A DNA stretch of 64,000 nucleotides from Bacteroidota bacterium (GTDB lineage Bacteria > Bacteroidota > Bacteroidia > AKYH767-A > OLB10). Positions 25,807 through 35,055 of the stretch are shown here, piece after piece. Within the stretch, counting starts at the first letter, position 1. The number at the start of each line of letters is the position of its first letter. The position numbers and the translations under genes are program-made. The notes below the pieces were generated by a model, which saw only the letters and a program-made list of their open reading frames with translations, was not told the origin of the DNA and ran no database searches. The stretch is taken from contig JADJMG010000001.1 of the NCBI GenBank assembly GCA_016709725.1, forward strand, positions 620,001 to 684,000, given 5' to 3'.

Positions 25807-27324
25807 ATGTCAACGCCTAAAAAACGTTCACCAATGAAAAAAACAATCACACTAATCCTTGCAATATTCGCAGCAGTGAACATAAGCAATCCACAAAGTT
25901 TTTTGCAAAAAGGAAGTGACATCGATGGAGAAGCGGATTATGACCAATCAGGCATATCAGTAAGTATGCCCGACATCAATACCGTTGCCATAGGAGCGTT
26001 CGAAAATAATAATGGAAATGGAATCGATGCAGGCCAAGTGCGCATTTATTCTTGGAATGGAAATGCCTGGGTACAAAAAGGAGTTGACATTGATGGAGAA
26101 GCAGCTTATGATATTTCAGGTAATTCGGTAAGCATGCCCGACAGTAATACCGTTGCCATTGGGGCACCATACAATGATGGAAATGGAATCTTTGCTGGCC
26201 ATGTGCGCATTTATTCTTGGAATGGAAGTGCATGGATACAAAAAGGGGTTGACATTGATGGAGAAGCAGCAGATGACAGATCGGGATGGTCGGTAAGCAT
26301 GCCCGACAGCAATACAGTTGCCATTGGAGCTATATTTAATAATGGAAACGGAGGAAATGCAGGACATGTGCGCATCTACAGATGGAATCCCGCAAATGGC
26401 GGGACATGGATTCAAAAAGGAACCGACATTAATGGTGAAGCAGTCGGTGATAACTCAGGCGGGTCGGTGAGCATGCCCGATAGCAATACAGTTGCCATTG
26501 GTGCGCAACTCAATGACGGAAATGGAACCTTTGCAGGTCATGTACGCATTTATTCTTGGAATGGAAGTGCATGGGTACAAAAAGGAATTGACATTGATGC
26601 GGAAGCAGCAGATGACCGATCAGGATGGTCCGTAAGTATGCCCGACAGCAACAACGTTGCCATTGGGGCTCCTAGTAATGATGGAAACGGAGCCCGTGCA
26701 GGACATGTGCGCATATACAATTGGAATGGAAGTGCATGGGCACAAAAGGGAATTGACATTGATGGCGAAGCAGTAGATGATCAATCAGGCATATCGGTAA
26801 GTATGCCTAACAGCAATACCGTTGCTATAGGGGCGGCCGAAAATAATGACAACGGAAGCAATGCAGGACACGTACGTGTCTATGAGTGGAACGGAAGTGC
26901 ATGGGTGAAAAAGGGAATTGATATTGATGGAGAAACAACCAATGACTGGTCAGGCACATCGGTAAGTATGCCCGACAGCAATCACGTTGCAATCGGAGCT
27001 CGGCTAAATGATGGAAGCGGAATCGAAGCCGGGCATACTCGGGTGTATTCCACAATAAACTATGTGGGTGTTTTGGAAAACAATTTTGGCAATACTCTTA
27101 CGGTTTATCCTAATCCTACTAATGGTGAGCTGAGCATTGAATTAGGTGCAAGCTACAATAATGTTTCAGTAATCGTAAGCAATGGATTAGGGCAAATAGT
27201 TTATAATAAAAATTTCAACAACTCATCTTTATTGCAACTCAACATATCGGGAGAAGCAGGTGTGTACTTTATTGAAGTAAGTTCCGGTGACAAAAAAGCA
27301 ATATTAAAAGTGATGAAAGAATAA
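25807..27324 (+). CDS. T9SS-secreted FG-GAP-like repeat protein
   Basis: 505 residues. ATG 25834 (MKKTITLILAIFAAVNIS) gives a better signal peptide than ATG 25807; either may be used. Seven repeats of about 57 residues follow, each of the form DIDGEA-x-DxSG-x-SVSMPDSNTVAIGA, then NDGNG-x-x-AGHVRIYSWNG, then SAW-QKG, as in integrin-type FG-GAP propellers. The DxDG and NDGNG elements could bind calcium. A T9SS sorting domain ends the protein (VYPNPTNGELSIEL). Predicted cell-surface propeller; ligand unknown. The repeats are also highly similar at DNA level. Confidence 0.85.
   Translation: MSTPKKRSPMKKTITLILAIFAAVNISNPQSFLQKGSDIDGEADYDQSGISVSMPDINTVAIGAFENNNGNGIDAGQVRIYSWNGNAWVQKGVDIDGEAAYDISGNSVSMPDSNTVAIGAPYNDGNGIFAGHVRIYSWNGSAWIQKGVDIDGEAADDRSGWSVSMPDSNTVAIGAIFNNGNGGNAGHVRIYRWNPANGGTWIQKGTDINGEAVGDNSGGSVSMPDSNTVAIGAQLNDGNGTFAGHVRIYSWNGSAWVQKGIDIDAEAADDRSGWSVSMPDSNNVAIGAPSNDGNGARAGHVRIYNWNGSAWAQKGIDIDGEAVDDQSGISVSMPNSNTVAIGAAENNDNGSNAGHVRVYEWNGSAWVKKGIDIDGETTNDWSGTSVSMPDSNHVAIGARLNDGSGIEAGHTRVYSTINYVGVLENNFGNTLTVYPNPTNGELSIELGASYNNVSVIVSNGLGQIVYNKNFNNSSLLQLNISGEAGVYFIEVSSGDKKAILKVMKE
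25918..27050 (+). repeat. Seven tandem coding repeats of about 171 bp
   Basis: Units begin with GACAT(C/T)GATGG(A/C)GAAGC and contain ATGCCCGACAGCAATAC and GGAAGTGCATGG. Neighbouring units share long identical runs, suggesting recent expansion or gene conversion inside the gene. Confidence 0.7.
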
Positions 27325-27404
27325 TTTTTGTAATTGAGTTTTTGAAACGATTTATTTGTTTTTCGAACTTATAAAATTATTCTCAATTAAAATTCAGAAA
27401 ATAG

Positions 27405-27424
27405 AACACGGATGACACGGATAA
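27405..27424. repeat. CGGATGAC family repeat, short copy
   Basis: AACACGGATGACACGGATAA; related to 3994 and 51197. Confidence 0.5.
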
Positions 27425-27599
27425 ATATGATAAAACTGGATTTACTTTTCGTTTAATTTAGCTAATCCGAAAAATAGACAAATCTATTTCTGAATCACCG
27501 TATTAGTATAACGATTTAATTGCGCTTGCAATTGATTAAGTCGATTAAAATCTTCGAGCAATTCATCGTAAGGTAATTCGGCTTCGATTCGTGCTTTGA
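27423..27599 (-). repeat. Displaced duplicate of the dnaG 3' end
   Basis: Matches 30056-30234. On the minus strand 27599-27484 encodes the last 38 residues of DnaG (start KARIEAELPYDELLEDFN, end NRYTNTVIQK) plus a TAG stop. Over these 116 bases there are four differences from the resident gene, all synonymous (including TAG for TAA). The non-coding flank (27423-27483) is more diverged, roughly 85 percent. Similarity stops sharply at 27600. Same orientation as dnaG, 2.6 kb downstream of its stop. Confidence 0.85.
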
Positions 27600-27659
27600 A
27601 TTTTGAACAAAAAAACTCTATCTTTATTCAGCCTAAACTTCTCAAAATTTAAATCATCA

Positions 27660-27740
27660 ATGAATCTATCGATTCTTGTTTGCATTTTACTCTTTCTCTA
27701 CCCTCTTGTTCGGGCTGAAAACTTTAGAGTTTACTATTAA
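27660..27740 (+). CDS. Tiny ORF with signal-peptide-like sequence, possible remnant
   Basis: 26 codons encoding MNLSILVCILLFLYPLVRAE then NFRVYY, which reads as a complete signal peptide with a six-residue mature stub before TAA. It lies just inside the dnaG-repeat-bracketed segment. It may be the 5' scrap of a truncated secreted-protein gene. No downstream frame continues convincingly. Confidence 0.3.
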   Translation: MNLSILVCILLFLYPLVRAENFRVYY

Positions 27741-27795
27741 AACTAAACTTGAAATACAAAATATCTGACTAACATTTTCTAATAATTGAATAAAG

Positions 27796-29488
27796 ATGAA
27801 ATCAATTACAATAAAATATATTGCTGTTTTTCTTTTATTCTTTACAGCAAAAATAGGAGCACAAAACCTAAATTGGGTGAAGTCATATGGAGGTAGTTTA
27901 GAAGATGTAGGATCTTCTATCAGTTTGGACAATTTTGGCAATGTATACACAACCGGTTCCTTCCGGGGAACTGTAGATTTTGATCCCGGATCTGGAACAG
28001 TACCCAATTCATTAGGAGATTACGACATTTTTGTCCAAAAAATGGATGCCAGTGGAAATTTCCAGTGGGCAAAATCATTTGGTAGTACTGGCGGTGATTT
28101 GGGATATTCTAGTACAGTAGACGCTTCCGGAAATATTATTACCACAGGGCGTTTTTTTGGAACTGTTGATTTTAACCCCGGAGCCGGAATATCAAATCTC
28201 ACCGCCATTGGATCAGTTGATATTTTCATTCAGAAAATGGATGCCTTAGGTAATTTCCTTTGGGCAAAAAATTTCGGTGGGAACTTTGTAGATGAAGGTT
28301 TTTCAATTACAACAGATTTATTAGGGAATGTTTATACTACAGGTAGCTTTGAATTAATTGCTGATGCTGATCCAAGTGCTGGTGTATTTCAACTTACTGC
28401 AGTAGGTGCATATGATATTTTTATTCAGAAATTGGATGCAACAGGCAATTTTCTTTGGGCGAAGTCATTTGGAGGGAACACCTACGATGCTGGCGGTCCT
28501 TTATTATTAGACGACGTAGGAAATGTTTATTGTGCAGGTTACTTTGAAGGAAGCGCAGATTTTGACCCTGGATCAGGAACGACCATCTTGACTTCAGTAG
28601 GATTACGTGACATATTTTGTAGAAAATGGATTCAGCAGGCAATTTTGTCTGGGTAAAATCATTTGGAGGACTTTCATATGATGGATGTTCATCGATTTGC
28701 AAAGACAATTTAGGAAATATTTATCTGACAGGAGCTTTTGGATTGACTGTTGATTTTGACCCTGGAGTAGGAGTAAACTACATTTCTTCATTAGGGGGTT
28801 ATGATGCTTTTATTCAAAATTTGATACAGCCGGAAATTACCTGTGGACTAAGTCATTCGGAGGAAACATGTCTGATGGTTGTAACTCTATGACTATTGAT
28901 ACTCAAGGAAACATATATACCACAGGATTTTTTGAAGGAACAGCAGATTTTGATCCGGGATCAGGTTCAACAAACTACACCCCGGCAGGTTGGAGAGACA
29001 TCTTTATTCAAAAACTGGATAGTGTAGGAAATTTCCTGTGGGTTACAGTATTTGGCGGATCATCTTTTGATGAAGGTTTATCCATCAAGACAGATTTATT
29101 TAATAATATTTACACAACAGGATATTTCGGAGCAACTGTTGATTTTGATCCCGGAATAGGAACTAATAATCAAACAGCTACAGGGCTATATGATATTTAT
29201 AATTTAAAATTAAGCCAAACCCCAACATCTAGTAATGATGAAATAAGCAACATCATTAAGATATCTGCTTACCCAAATCCCACAACCAATGAGGTTCAAA
29301 TTACATTTGAGCAAACTATCTATAATGTAGAGTTAGTGCTCTCCGATATTTCAGGAGCAGTAATTTTTAAACAAACCTATTCGCAACTATCAAGCACAAA
29401 CATTGAACTTAAGGGCGAATCAAACCTCTACATCCTGACCATTAATACATCCGAAGGTCGAGTAACAAAAATACTGGTAAAGGGATGA
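27796..29488 (+). CDS. T9SS-secreted SBBP beta-propeller protein (two frameshifts)
   Basis: About 564 residues after repair. Signal peptide MKSITIKYIAVFLLFFTAKIG-AQ. It is built of about nine SBBP-type repeats of 52-55 residues: NLNWVKSYGGSLEDVGSS, then DNFGNVYTTGSFRGTVDFDP, then GDYDIFVQKMDASGNF. It ends with a T9SS sorting domain (AYPNPTTNEVQITF). Two single-base losses break it. Near 28610-28625 DIF-xQKMDSAGNF switches frame. At the A-run 28816-28819 (expected CAAAAATTTGATACAGCC) FIQK-FDTAGNYLWTKSFGG switches again. Repeats continue perfectly across both, so errors or very recent mutations are likely. The gene lies within the segment bracketed by dnaG 3'-end copies. Confidence 0.75.
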
Positions 29489-29591
29489 CAACTATAAGTA
29501 TGATCAAAAAATTTATAAAAAATATTGAATTCAAATCTCGTCAAAAATAAATCAATATATTTATAATAATGCGGACACAATTTTGATTCAA

Positions 29592-29979
29592 ATGAATAAA
29601 TTAATAATTATTTTAAGTTTAATGATAATTGCATTTAGTCAATGTAAAAGTCAAACTTTTTAGAATTAGTTGTAGATAGGCTCTGTAGTTGATAATTTCA
29701 TAGGTGGAAATACCGAATTTTATAATGTATTTAGAAGCAAAATTAGGTTCCCAGCTGAATTAAAGTCTGAAAAATAATTGGAAATGTTTACTTTGAAATT
29801 GAAATAGATACAACTGGAAATATTATTGATTTTAAAATTTTGAAAGGGTTTCGCCTTTAATGGATAAAGAAGTTGAAAATAAGATTTATTTGACAAATGG
29901 AAAGTGGATTCCAATGATTAAAAATGGAAACAAAACAAATTATAAATTGATTGAAAAGGTCTATTTTGAATTGCGCTAA
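29592..29979 (+). pseudogene. Broken secreted TonB C-terminal-domain protein
   Basis: ATG 29592 opens a lipoprotein-like signal (MNKLIIILSLMIIAFSQC) that hits TAG after KSQTF. Further along, pieces in three frames join into a TonB-C-like domain: FIGGNTEFYNVFRSKIRFPA, then IIGNVYFEIEIDTTGNIIDF then KILKG, then MDKEVENKIYLTNGKWIPMI and KLIEKVYFELR. At least three indels and several stops occur in under 400 bp, a higher density than elsewhere in the window. It looks like genuine decay, although sequencing errors may contribute. Compare the intact paralog type at 33097-33498. Confidence 0.6.
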
Positions 29980-30055
29980 TTCAAGTTATGAAGTAAACCA
30001 TAAATTAACTTAGTGTAAGCGTACACTTTGCAGTTCGGCGGGACGTGAAGTGGAA

Positions 30056-30234
30056 AAATACGATAAAATTGGAATTTCTCTTCGCTTAATTTTAGTTAAT
30101 CCGAAAAATAGACAAATTTTATTTCTGAATCACTGTATTTGTATAACGATTTAATTGCGCTTGCAATTGATTGAGTCGATTAAAATCTTCGAGCAATTCA
30201 TCGTAAGGTAATTCGGCTTCGATTCGTGCTTTGA
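30056..30234 (-). repeat. Resident copy of the dnaG 3'-end direct repeat
   Basis: The last 116 bases of dnaG plus about 63 bp downstream, matching 27423-27599 in the same orientation. Together they bracket 30235-27600. Confidence 0.85.
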
Positions 30235-32068
30235 GTTGTTGCAATAATTCTTCGCGCATTTTTCCCAACTGCTTTTTCTTGATGTACATGATGGGATCGA
30301 TAACAGCTTTATGTAATACCGTTTTTCGTCGCGAATTTGATGTGCTCCCCAATCGGCAAGTTCATGGGCGGAGTTAATAAATGAATTGCCGTATTTTTAT
30401 TTGTGGTTCTAGCTCTTGCAGAAATTCTTGCTGATTGTATTGTTTCCCTTCGTCAAACTGAACAGAGAATGCGGCAAGTAATCCCGCATAAGCTTCATTC
30501 GTAAAATGAATACCATCGTCGCGAAGTACGCTGATCACAAAATCGATTACCCGAAAACGAATTGGTTCCACTTCCGCCGATCCTAAATCCACAAAATCAA
30601 ATTGCTCTTCGGCATAGTGTAACAATACGCGAATTATTTCTTCTTCTTGTATCGTTGCATCTAAATAATTAATCGGCTCTTCTTGCTCTTGAAACTCTTC
30701 TTCTGTGGGTGGTGGTAAAAATGGATCACCTGCATTGGGTGGAGGTGTGCCTTCCTCTTTTTATCTTGTTGACGTAAAAATTTTATTGAGCTCACCAATC
30801 AAAACAGTTTCGCTCATCTCCATCAAATCCGAAGTATGCTTGATGTAAGTGGAGCGCGTGATGGCATCTGGAACTTTAGCAATGGTCTCTACGATATCGC
30901 GAATAAGTGCTGCCTTTTTGATGGGATCGCCAGACGCATCGGAGAGTAATAATTTTGTTTTGAACGTGATAAAATCAACGGCTTGCTCTTTCAAAAAAAC
31001 TTTGAGCTCCTCGGTAGAAACACGCTTTGCATAGGAGTCTGGATCTTCTCCATCGGGAAACAAAACCACACGCACATTCATTCCTTCTTCTAAAATCAAA
31101 TCAATACCGCGAAGCGAAGCTTTGATTCCAGCAGGGTCACCATCATACAACACCGAAATATTGCGTGTGTACCTTCCAATCAATCGAATTTGTTCAATCG
31201 TTAATGCAGTTCCACTCGAAGCGACTACATTTTCAATTCCTGCTTGATGCATCGACACCACATCCGTGTATCCTTCCACCAAATAACAAGAATCAAAAGC
31301 AGCAATCGATTTTCTGGCTTGTGCAATGCCGTATAAATTTTTACTCTTATAATAAATCTCCGTCTCGGGAGAATTTAAATACTTGGGACTTTTCGGATCT
31401 GTTTTTAAGATGCGCGCACCAAATGCAACAACCCGACCTGTTAAATTATGAATGGGAAAAATGACACGACCACGAAAACGATCGTACTTTTTATTTTCCT
31501 GTACGATGATCAATCCGGTTTTTTCCAGCAACTCTTGTTGATGTCCTGCCGCTTCTGCCGCCGTGACCAATCCATCCCATTTATCGGGAGCGAACCCTAA
31601 ATTAAATCGGCGAATTACATCATCGGTAAATCCACGCTCTCGAAAATAACTTAATCCAATGGCCTTACCTTCTTCATTCTCCCATAAATAATCTTGATAA
31701 AATTTTTCTGCAAATGCGGTAACGGTAAATAAATTTTCGCGCTGTGTTTGTTGCTCTATGAACTCTGCTGTTGGCGCTTCCTCTTCAATGGGAATGCTAT
31801 ACTTCTTTGCCAAGTAACGTAGGGCTTCCGGAAAAGTAAAATGCTCATGCTCCATCACAAATGTAATGGAGTCGCCGGCTTTGCCACAACCAAAACATTT
31901 ATAAAATCCCTTCACAGGTGATACGGTGAACGAAGGAGTACGTTCATTATGAAAAGGACAATTTCCCAATAAATTAGCACCCCGCTTTTTCAACGAAACA
32001 AAATCGCCCACTACCTCTTCGATGCGAACGGTTTCGAGAATTTGCTGTTTGGTGTTATTGTTAATCAT
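30119..32068 (-). CDS. dnaG: DNA primase DnaG (compensating frameshifts)
   Basis: Makes RNA primers for replication. The zinc-binding CHC2 motif (CPFHNERTPSFTVSPVKGFY, then KCFGCG) is near residues 38-65. The catalytic and TOPRIM domain carries YLVEGYTDVVSMHQ and ISVLYDGDPAGIKASLRGID. The frame is clean to ELNKIFTSTR, where TAA (30761-30763) interrupts. Removing one T from ATTTTTACG and adding one A to GATAAAAAGAGG gives ELNKILRQQDKKEEGTPPP and continues. A second pair near 30375-30400 and 30330 similarly restores GNSFINSAHELADWGAHQIR joined to TVLHKAVIDPIMYIKKKQLG. The total, 1950 bp or 649 residues, is normal for the family. Four homopolymer indels in an essential gene imply sequencing error. 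Downstream of the polyprenyl synthase gene, same strand. Confidence 0.9.
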
Positions 32069-32074
32069 GGATGG

Positions 32075-32082
32075 TAAAGATA
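32075..32082 (-). promoter_or_regulatory. Candidate -7 element before dnaG
   Basis: Minus strand TATCTTTA, one mismatch from TAnnTTTG, 6 nt before the dnaG ATG. No clear -33. dnaG may also be read through from the upstream gene. Confidence 0.3.
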
Positions 32083-32111
32083 CATCAGGCGATAAAATCT
32101 CACACTAAAAA

Positions 32112-33090
32112 TTAGTGATTTCGCTCGGTGGTAAACCTAACTAACTGTTCCAATGAATCTTTATAGACAGACGAAGGAAATGTATTCAATATAGTAAATG
32201 CCTGATCCTGATATTGGTGCATTTTCTCCTTGGCATATTTCAATCCACCCGCAGCCATCACCATCTTAATGACTTGCTCCACACGAGCCTTATCATCGCT
32301 ATAGCTTTTCACAGTATTGATGATAAAACGCTTGTCTTTGGAGGAAGAATTATTCAATGCATAGATGAGTGGCAAGGTCATTTTATGTTCCTTAATATCG
32401 ATGCCGCGTGGCTTTCCCGTTTTCTCGGCTTGCTCGTAATCGAATAGATCGTCTTTAATTTGAAAAGCCATTCCTACTGCTTGACCAAAATCATGCATGC
32501 GCGTTACATTTTCTTTGTCGGCATTCACAGACGAAGCTCCCGTTGCACAACAACTCGCGATGAGCGATGCCGTTTTCGCTTGAATGATATCGTAATAAAT
32601 TTCTTCGTTGATGTCGAGCTTTCTAGCTTTTTTCGATTTGCAATAATTCTCCTTCGCTCATTTTGCGTACGGCTGTTGAAACAATTTTCAGCAATTCAAA
32701 TTCTTCGTGTTCTACGGAGAGTAATAATCCACGCGACAAAAGATAATCGCCTACGAGCACCGCTATTTTATTTTTCCAAATGGCATTAATCGAAAAAAAT
32801 CCTCTACGCAAATTACTATCATCCACAACATCATCATGTACTAAGGTGGCGGTGTGTAATAATTCGATAAGTGATGCAGCGCGGTACGTACTTTCAGTAA
32901 TGCCTCCATTCAGTCCGGCCGATAAAAATACAAACATGGGACGCATCTGTTTCCCTTTTCGCTTCACGATATAATGCATGATGCGATCGAGAAGGGGCAC
33001 TGTACTTTGCATCGCCTTGCGAAATTTCAATTCAAATTCATCCATTTCCTTTCGGATGGGATGTTTGATTTCATCAAGGGAGATGGACAT
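32112..33090 (-). CDS. ispB: Polyprenyl diphosphate synthase (one frameshift)
   Basis: Chain-elongating trans-prenyltransferase making octaprenyl-type diphosphate for quinones. The first aspartate motif is LVHDDVVDDSNLRRG, the second is FQIKDDLFDYEQAEKTGKPR; GKQMRPMFVFLSAG is the substrate-binding start. The frame breaks at EGELLQIEKS-TAG. Dropping one A from the six-A run (plus-strand T-run 32628-32633) gives LLQIEKARKLDINEEIYYDI and restores one 325-residue protein. The frameshift sits in a homopolymer of a normally essential gene and is probably a sequencing error. It starts 6 bp after the TonB-domain gene and precedes dnaG. The exact chain length is not decidable, so the symbol is tentative. 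Confidence 0.85.
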
Positions 33091-33096
33091 AAAAAA

Positions 33097-33498
33097 TTAA
33101 TTCAGTTTAAATACAATGGGAAGAATAAATTTCACTTTCACCGGCTTATCACCTTGCATACCTGGCTTCCACGAAGGCATAGCTTTCACAATTCGTTTAG
33201 CTTCATTATCCAATAATTCATTGACTCCTCTAACAACTTCAACGTCGCTAATTTTTCCTAGTTCAGATACAATAAAAGAAACATACACCTTTCCTTGAAT
33301 ATGTTTTTCAGCTGCATCGTCAGGATACTTAAGATTATTGGAGATATACTTCATCATGGATCCATTTCCGCCTGGATATTCGGGCATCTTTTCAACAGCA
33401 ATAAAAACATCTTCATTTTTAGGATCTTTCTCGGTCAGTTGTTGAGAAATGCCCGCCAGTGGCACTGCACAAATCAAGATCAATAGGAGCTTTTTCAT
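33097..33498 (-). CDS. Secreted TonB C-terminal-domain protein
   Basis: 133 residues: signal peptide MKKLLLILICAVPLAGISQQ, then directly a TonB-C domain with MPEYPGGNGSMMKYISNNLK, YPDDAAEKHIQGKVYVSFIV and LPIVFKLN. True TonB spans the inner membrane with a long proline-rich arm; this protein has neither, so it is a periplasmic stand-alone TonB-C domain as often found in Bacteroidota. Same strand and 6 bp from the polyprenyl synthase gene, so co-transcribed. Partner unknown. Confidence 0.8.
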   Translation of the reverse strand: MKKLLLILICAVPLAGISQQLTEKDPKNEDVFIAVEKMPEYPGGNGSMMKYISNNLKYPDDAAEKHIQGKVYVSFIVSELGKISDVEVVRGVNELLDNEAKRIVKAMPSWKPGMQGDKPVKVKFILPIVFKLN

Positions 33499-33552
33499 AG
33501 AAACTGCAATTTATAAAACGAAGATAGTCTTTTTAGAGAAATCCCAATAAAA

Positions 33553-34056
33553 TTAGCCTTTTGCTCTCTTAAAAACGGGAACTGTGCTGCAGGGTTCTCC
33601 ATACATAATACTTTTCACAACAGGACTCAATCGTGCCGTTATCTGAACATACGCTTGTACCGGAACCGACTTCTTACTGCAGCCTTTTATCACGACACGT
33701 TGATCGCGATACTCCTCCACATTTAATGCAGCAATTTTTTGACGATACAACTCCTCCACTAACGTTTGCGCATCACCGAAAACAATAGTTTTTGCATATG
33801 GCTGTAAGGAAGTACTTAAAAGCATCCATGCCCAACGGGGAATAATTGCATCGGTGGAACAAAATAAGGCTACATGTTTGTCTTGATACTGACTCCAATT
33901 ATTCTCAGAAATAAAAGTTCTAAAATCCTTTTCACGTAACAACAAGCCTTCCACCAACAAATCAGCAATATCGATCTGCATCACATCGGATTCAGGATAC
34001 CACTCTTCGAGGTCGAGGGTGAGGAGGGAGGAAGAGGAGACTTTATTTTCTATCAT
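33553..34056 (-). CDS. DUF2480 family protein
   Basis: 167 residues, cytoplasmic, no signal. Matches DUF2480 by its hallmark segments DLEEWYPESD, DLLVEGLLLREKDFRTFI, WSQYQDKHVALFCSTDAIIP and VVKSIMYGEPCSTVPVFKR. Function unknown, but the family often sits beside suf genes. Here it follows sufT on the same strand, which supports a role linked to iron-sulfur cluster assembly. Two conserved cysteines (VIKGCSKK and GEPCSTV) could bind metal. Confidence 0.85.
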   Translation of the reverse strand: MIENKVSSSSLLTLDLEEWYPESDVMQIDIADLLVEGLLLREKDFRTFISENNWSQYQDKHVALFCSTDAIIPRWAWMLLSTSLQPYAKTIVFGDAQTLVEELYRQKIAALNVEEYRDQRVVIKGCSKKSVPVQAYVQITARLSPVVKSIMYGEPCSTVPVFKRAKG

Positions 34057-34194
34057 CGCTGGAGAGATGGTTTTTTTGAAGGGATTTCTTTCACGTAAAT
34101 TCTTGATACGAAATGCGAATCATCACGAAATGCGAAAAAGCGAAATTTATCAATTCGAATAAACATGCTAAATGACACCAATTCTTAATTCTGA

Positions 34195-34241
34195 TTCCGA
34201 AAGCTATCGGGAGAGAATTCTGATCCCGATAGCTATCGGGA
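34195..34241. repeat. Two adjacent copies of the 18-bp palindrome
   Basis: An imperfect copy TTCCGAAAGCTATCGGGA (34195-34212) and a perfect copy (34224-34241), between sufT and the DUF2480 gene, inside the suf operon. Confidence 0.65.
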
Positions 34242-34267
34242 CTGCATTCTTAATTCTGAATTAAACC

Positions 34268-34627
34268 TTACCACATCCCCAGTTCCAACCTTGCTTCTTC
34301 GCTCATCATGTCTTTTTCCCAGGGGGGATTGAAGGTGATCTCTACTTTGGCGGTATTTACGTCGGGGATATCTCGCACTTTTTGTTCTACGTCGGGCGGA
34401 AGTGTTTCGGCAACAGGGCAGGCTGGTGAGGTGAGTGTCATCATGATGTGCACGTCGTTACCTTCGTTGATATTGATTTCATAAATCAAACCCAACTCCC
34501 AAATGTCAACAGGAATTTCCGGATCATAGCACGACTTCAACACATCGATGATGCGATCGCGTAATGATTTCACTTCAGGAATGGGATTCGTTTCGGTCAT
34601 CGTATTCGTAGCCTCTGTCATTTTCAC
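34268..34627 (-). CDS. sufT: SufT, DUF59-type iron-sulfur assembly factor
   Basis: 119 residues. The DUF59/MIP18 core reads IIDVLKSCYDPEIPVDIWEL, then GLIYEI, then MTLTSPACPVAETLPPDVEQ, and ends FNPPWEKDMMSEEARLELG. The conserved cysteine sits in SPACP. SufT-type proteins act in maturation of iron-sulfur proteins; the exact step is not settled. It follows sufE by 2 bp. Confidence 0.88.
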   Translation of the reverse strand: MKMTEATNTMTETNPIPEVKSLRDRIIDVLKSCYDPEIPVDIWELGLIYEININEGNDVHIMMTLTSPACPVAETLPPDVEQKVRDIPDVNTAKVEITFNPPWEKDMMSEEARLELGMW

Positions 34628-34629
34628 TT

Positions 34630-35055
34630 TTACTTGGATGCACTTGAAAAGGCAAGTGCGTACGTTTTCATTTGTTTAATCATAGCTGCTAATCCATTGG
34701 CTCGCGTAACAGCAATGTGTTGACGCAATCCCAACGCATCGATGAATTCCAACTTTGCATCAAGAATTGCTTCAGGAGTTTGTCCGGATAAGACCATCAT
34801 GAGCAATGCAATTTCTCCTTTTACAAAAGTAGAATCGCTATCGGCGCTGAAGTAAATCTTTCCATCACGTTCTTCACCATTCAACCATACCGAACTTTGG
34901 CATCCTTTAATTTTATACTCGTCCAATTTATATTTTTCATCAAGCGGTGCTAACTTTTGTCCGAGCTCAATAATATAATGGTACTTTTCCTCCCACGAAT
35001 CGAATAATTCGAAGTCGGAGATAATTTCTTCTTCTATTTGGTTCATGCTACTCAT
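34630..35055 (-). CDS. sufE: SufE cysteine desulfurase activator
   Basis: 141 residues. Accepts persulfide sulfur from SufS on the cysteine in YKIKGCQSSVWL. Other family marks are DWEE-like SWEEKYHYIIELGQKL and MMVLSGQTPEAILDAKLEFI. Overlaps the sufS stop by 4 bp (ATGA), so the pair is translationally coupled, as expected for partner proteins. Length is normal. Confidence 0.93.
   Translation of the reverse strand: MSSMNQIEEEIISDFELFDSWEEKYHYIIELGQKLAPLDEKYKLDEYKIKGCQSSVWLNGEERDGKIYFSADSDSTFVKGEIALLMMVLSGQTPEAILDAKLEFIDALGLRQHIAVTRANGLAAMIKQMKTYALAFSSASK

Noticed and set aside
30761..30763. In-frame stop making a short DnaG
   Set aside because: Sequence on both sides is conserved DnaG, and two compensating homopolymer changes remove the stop, so truncation is unlikely.
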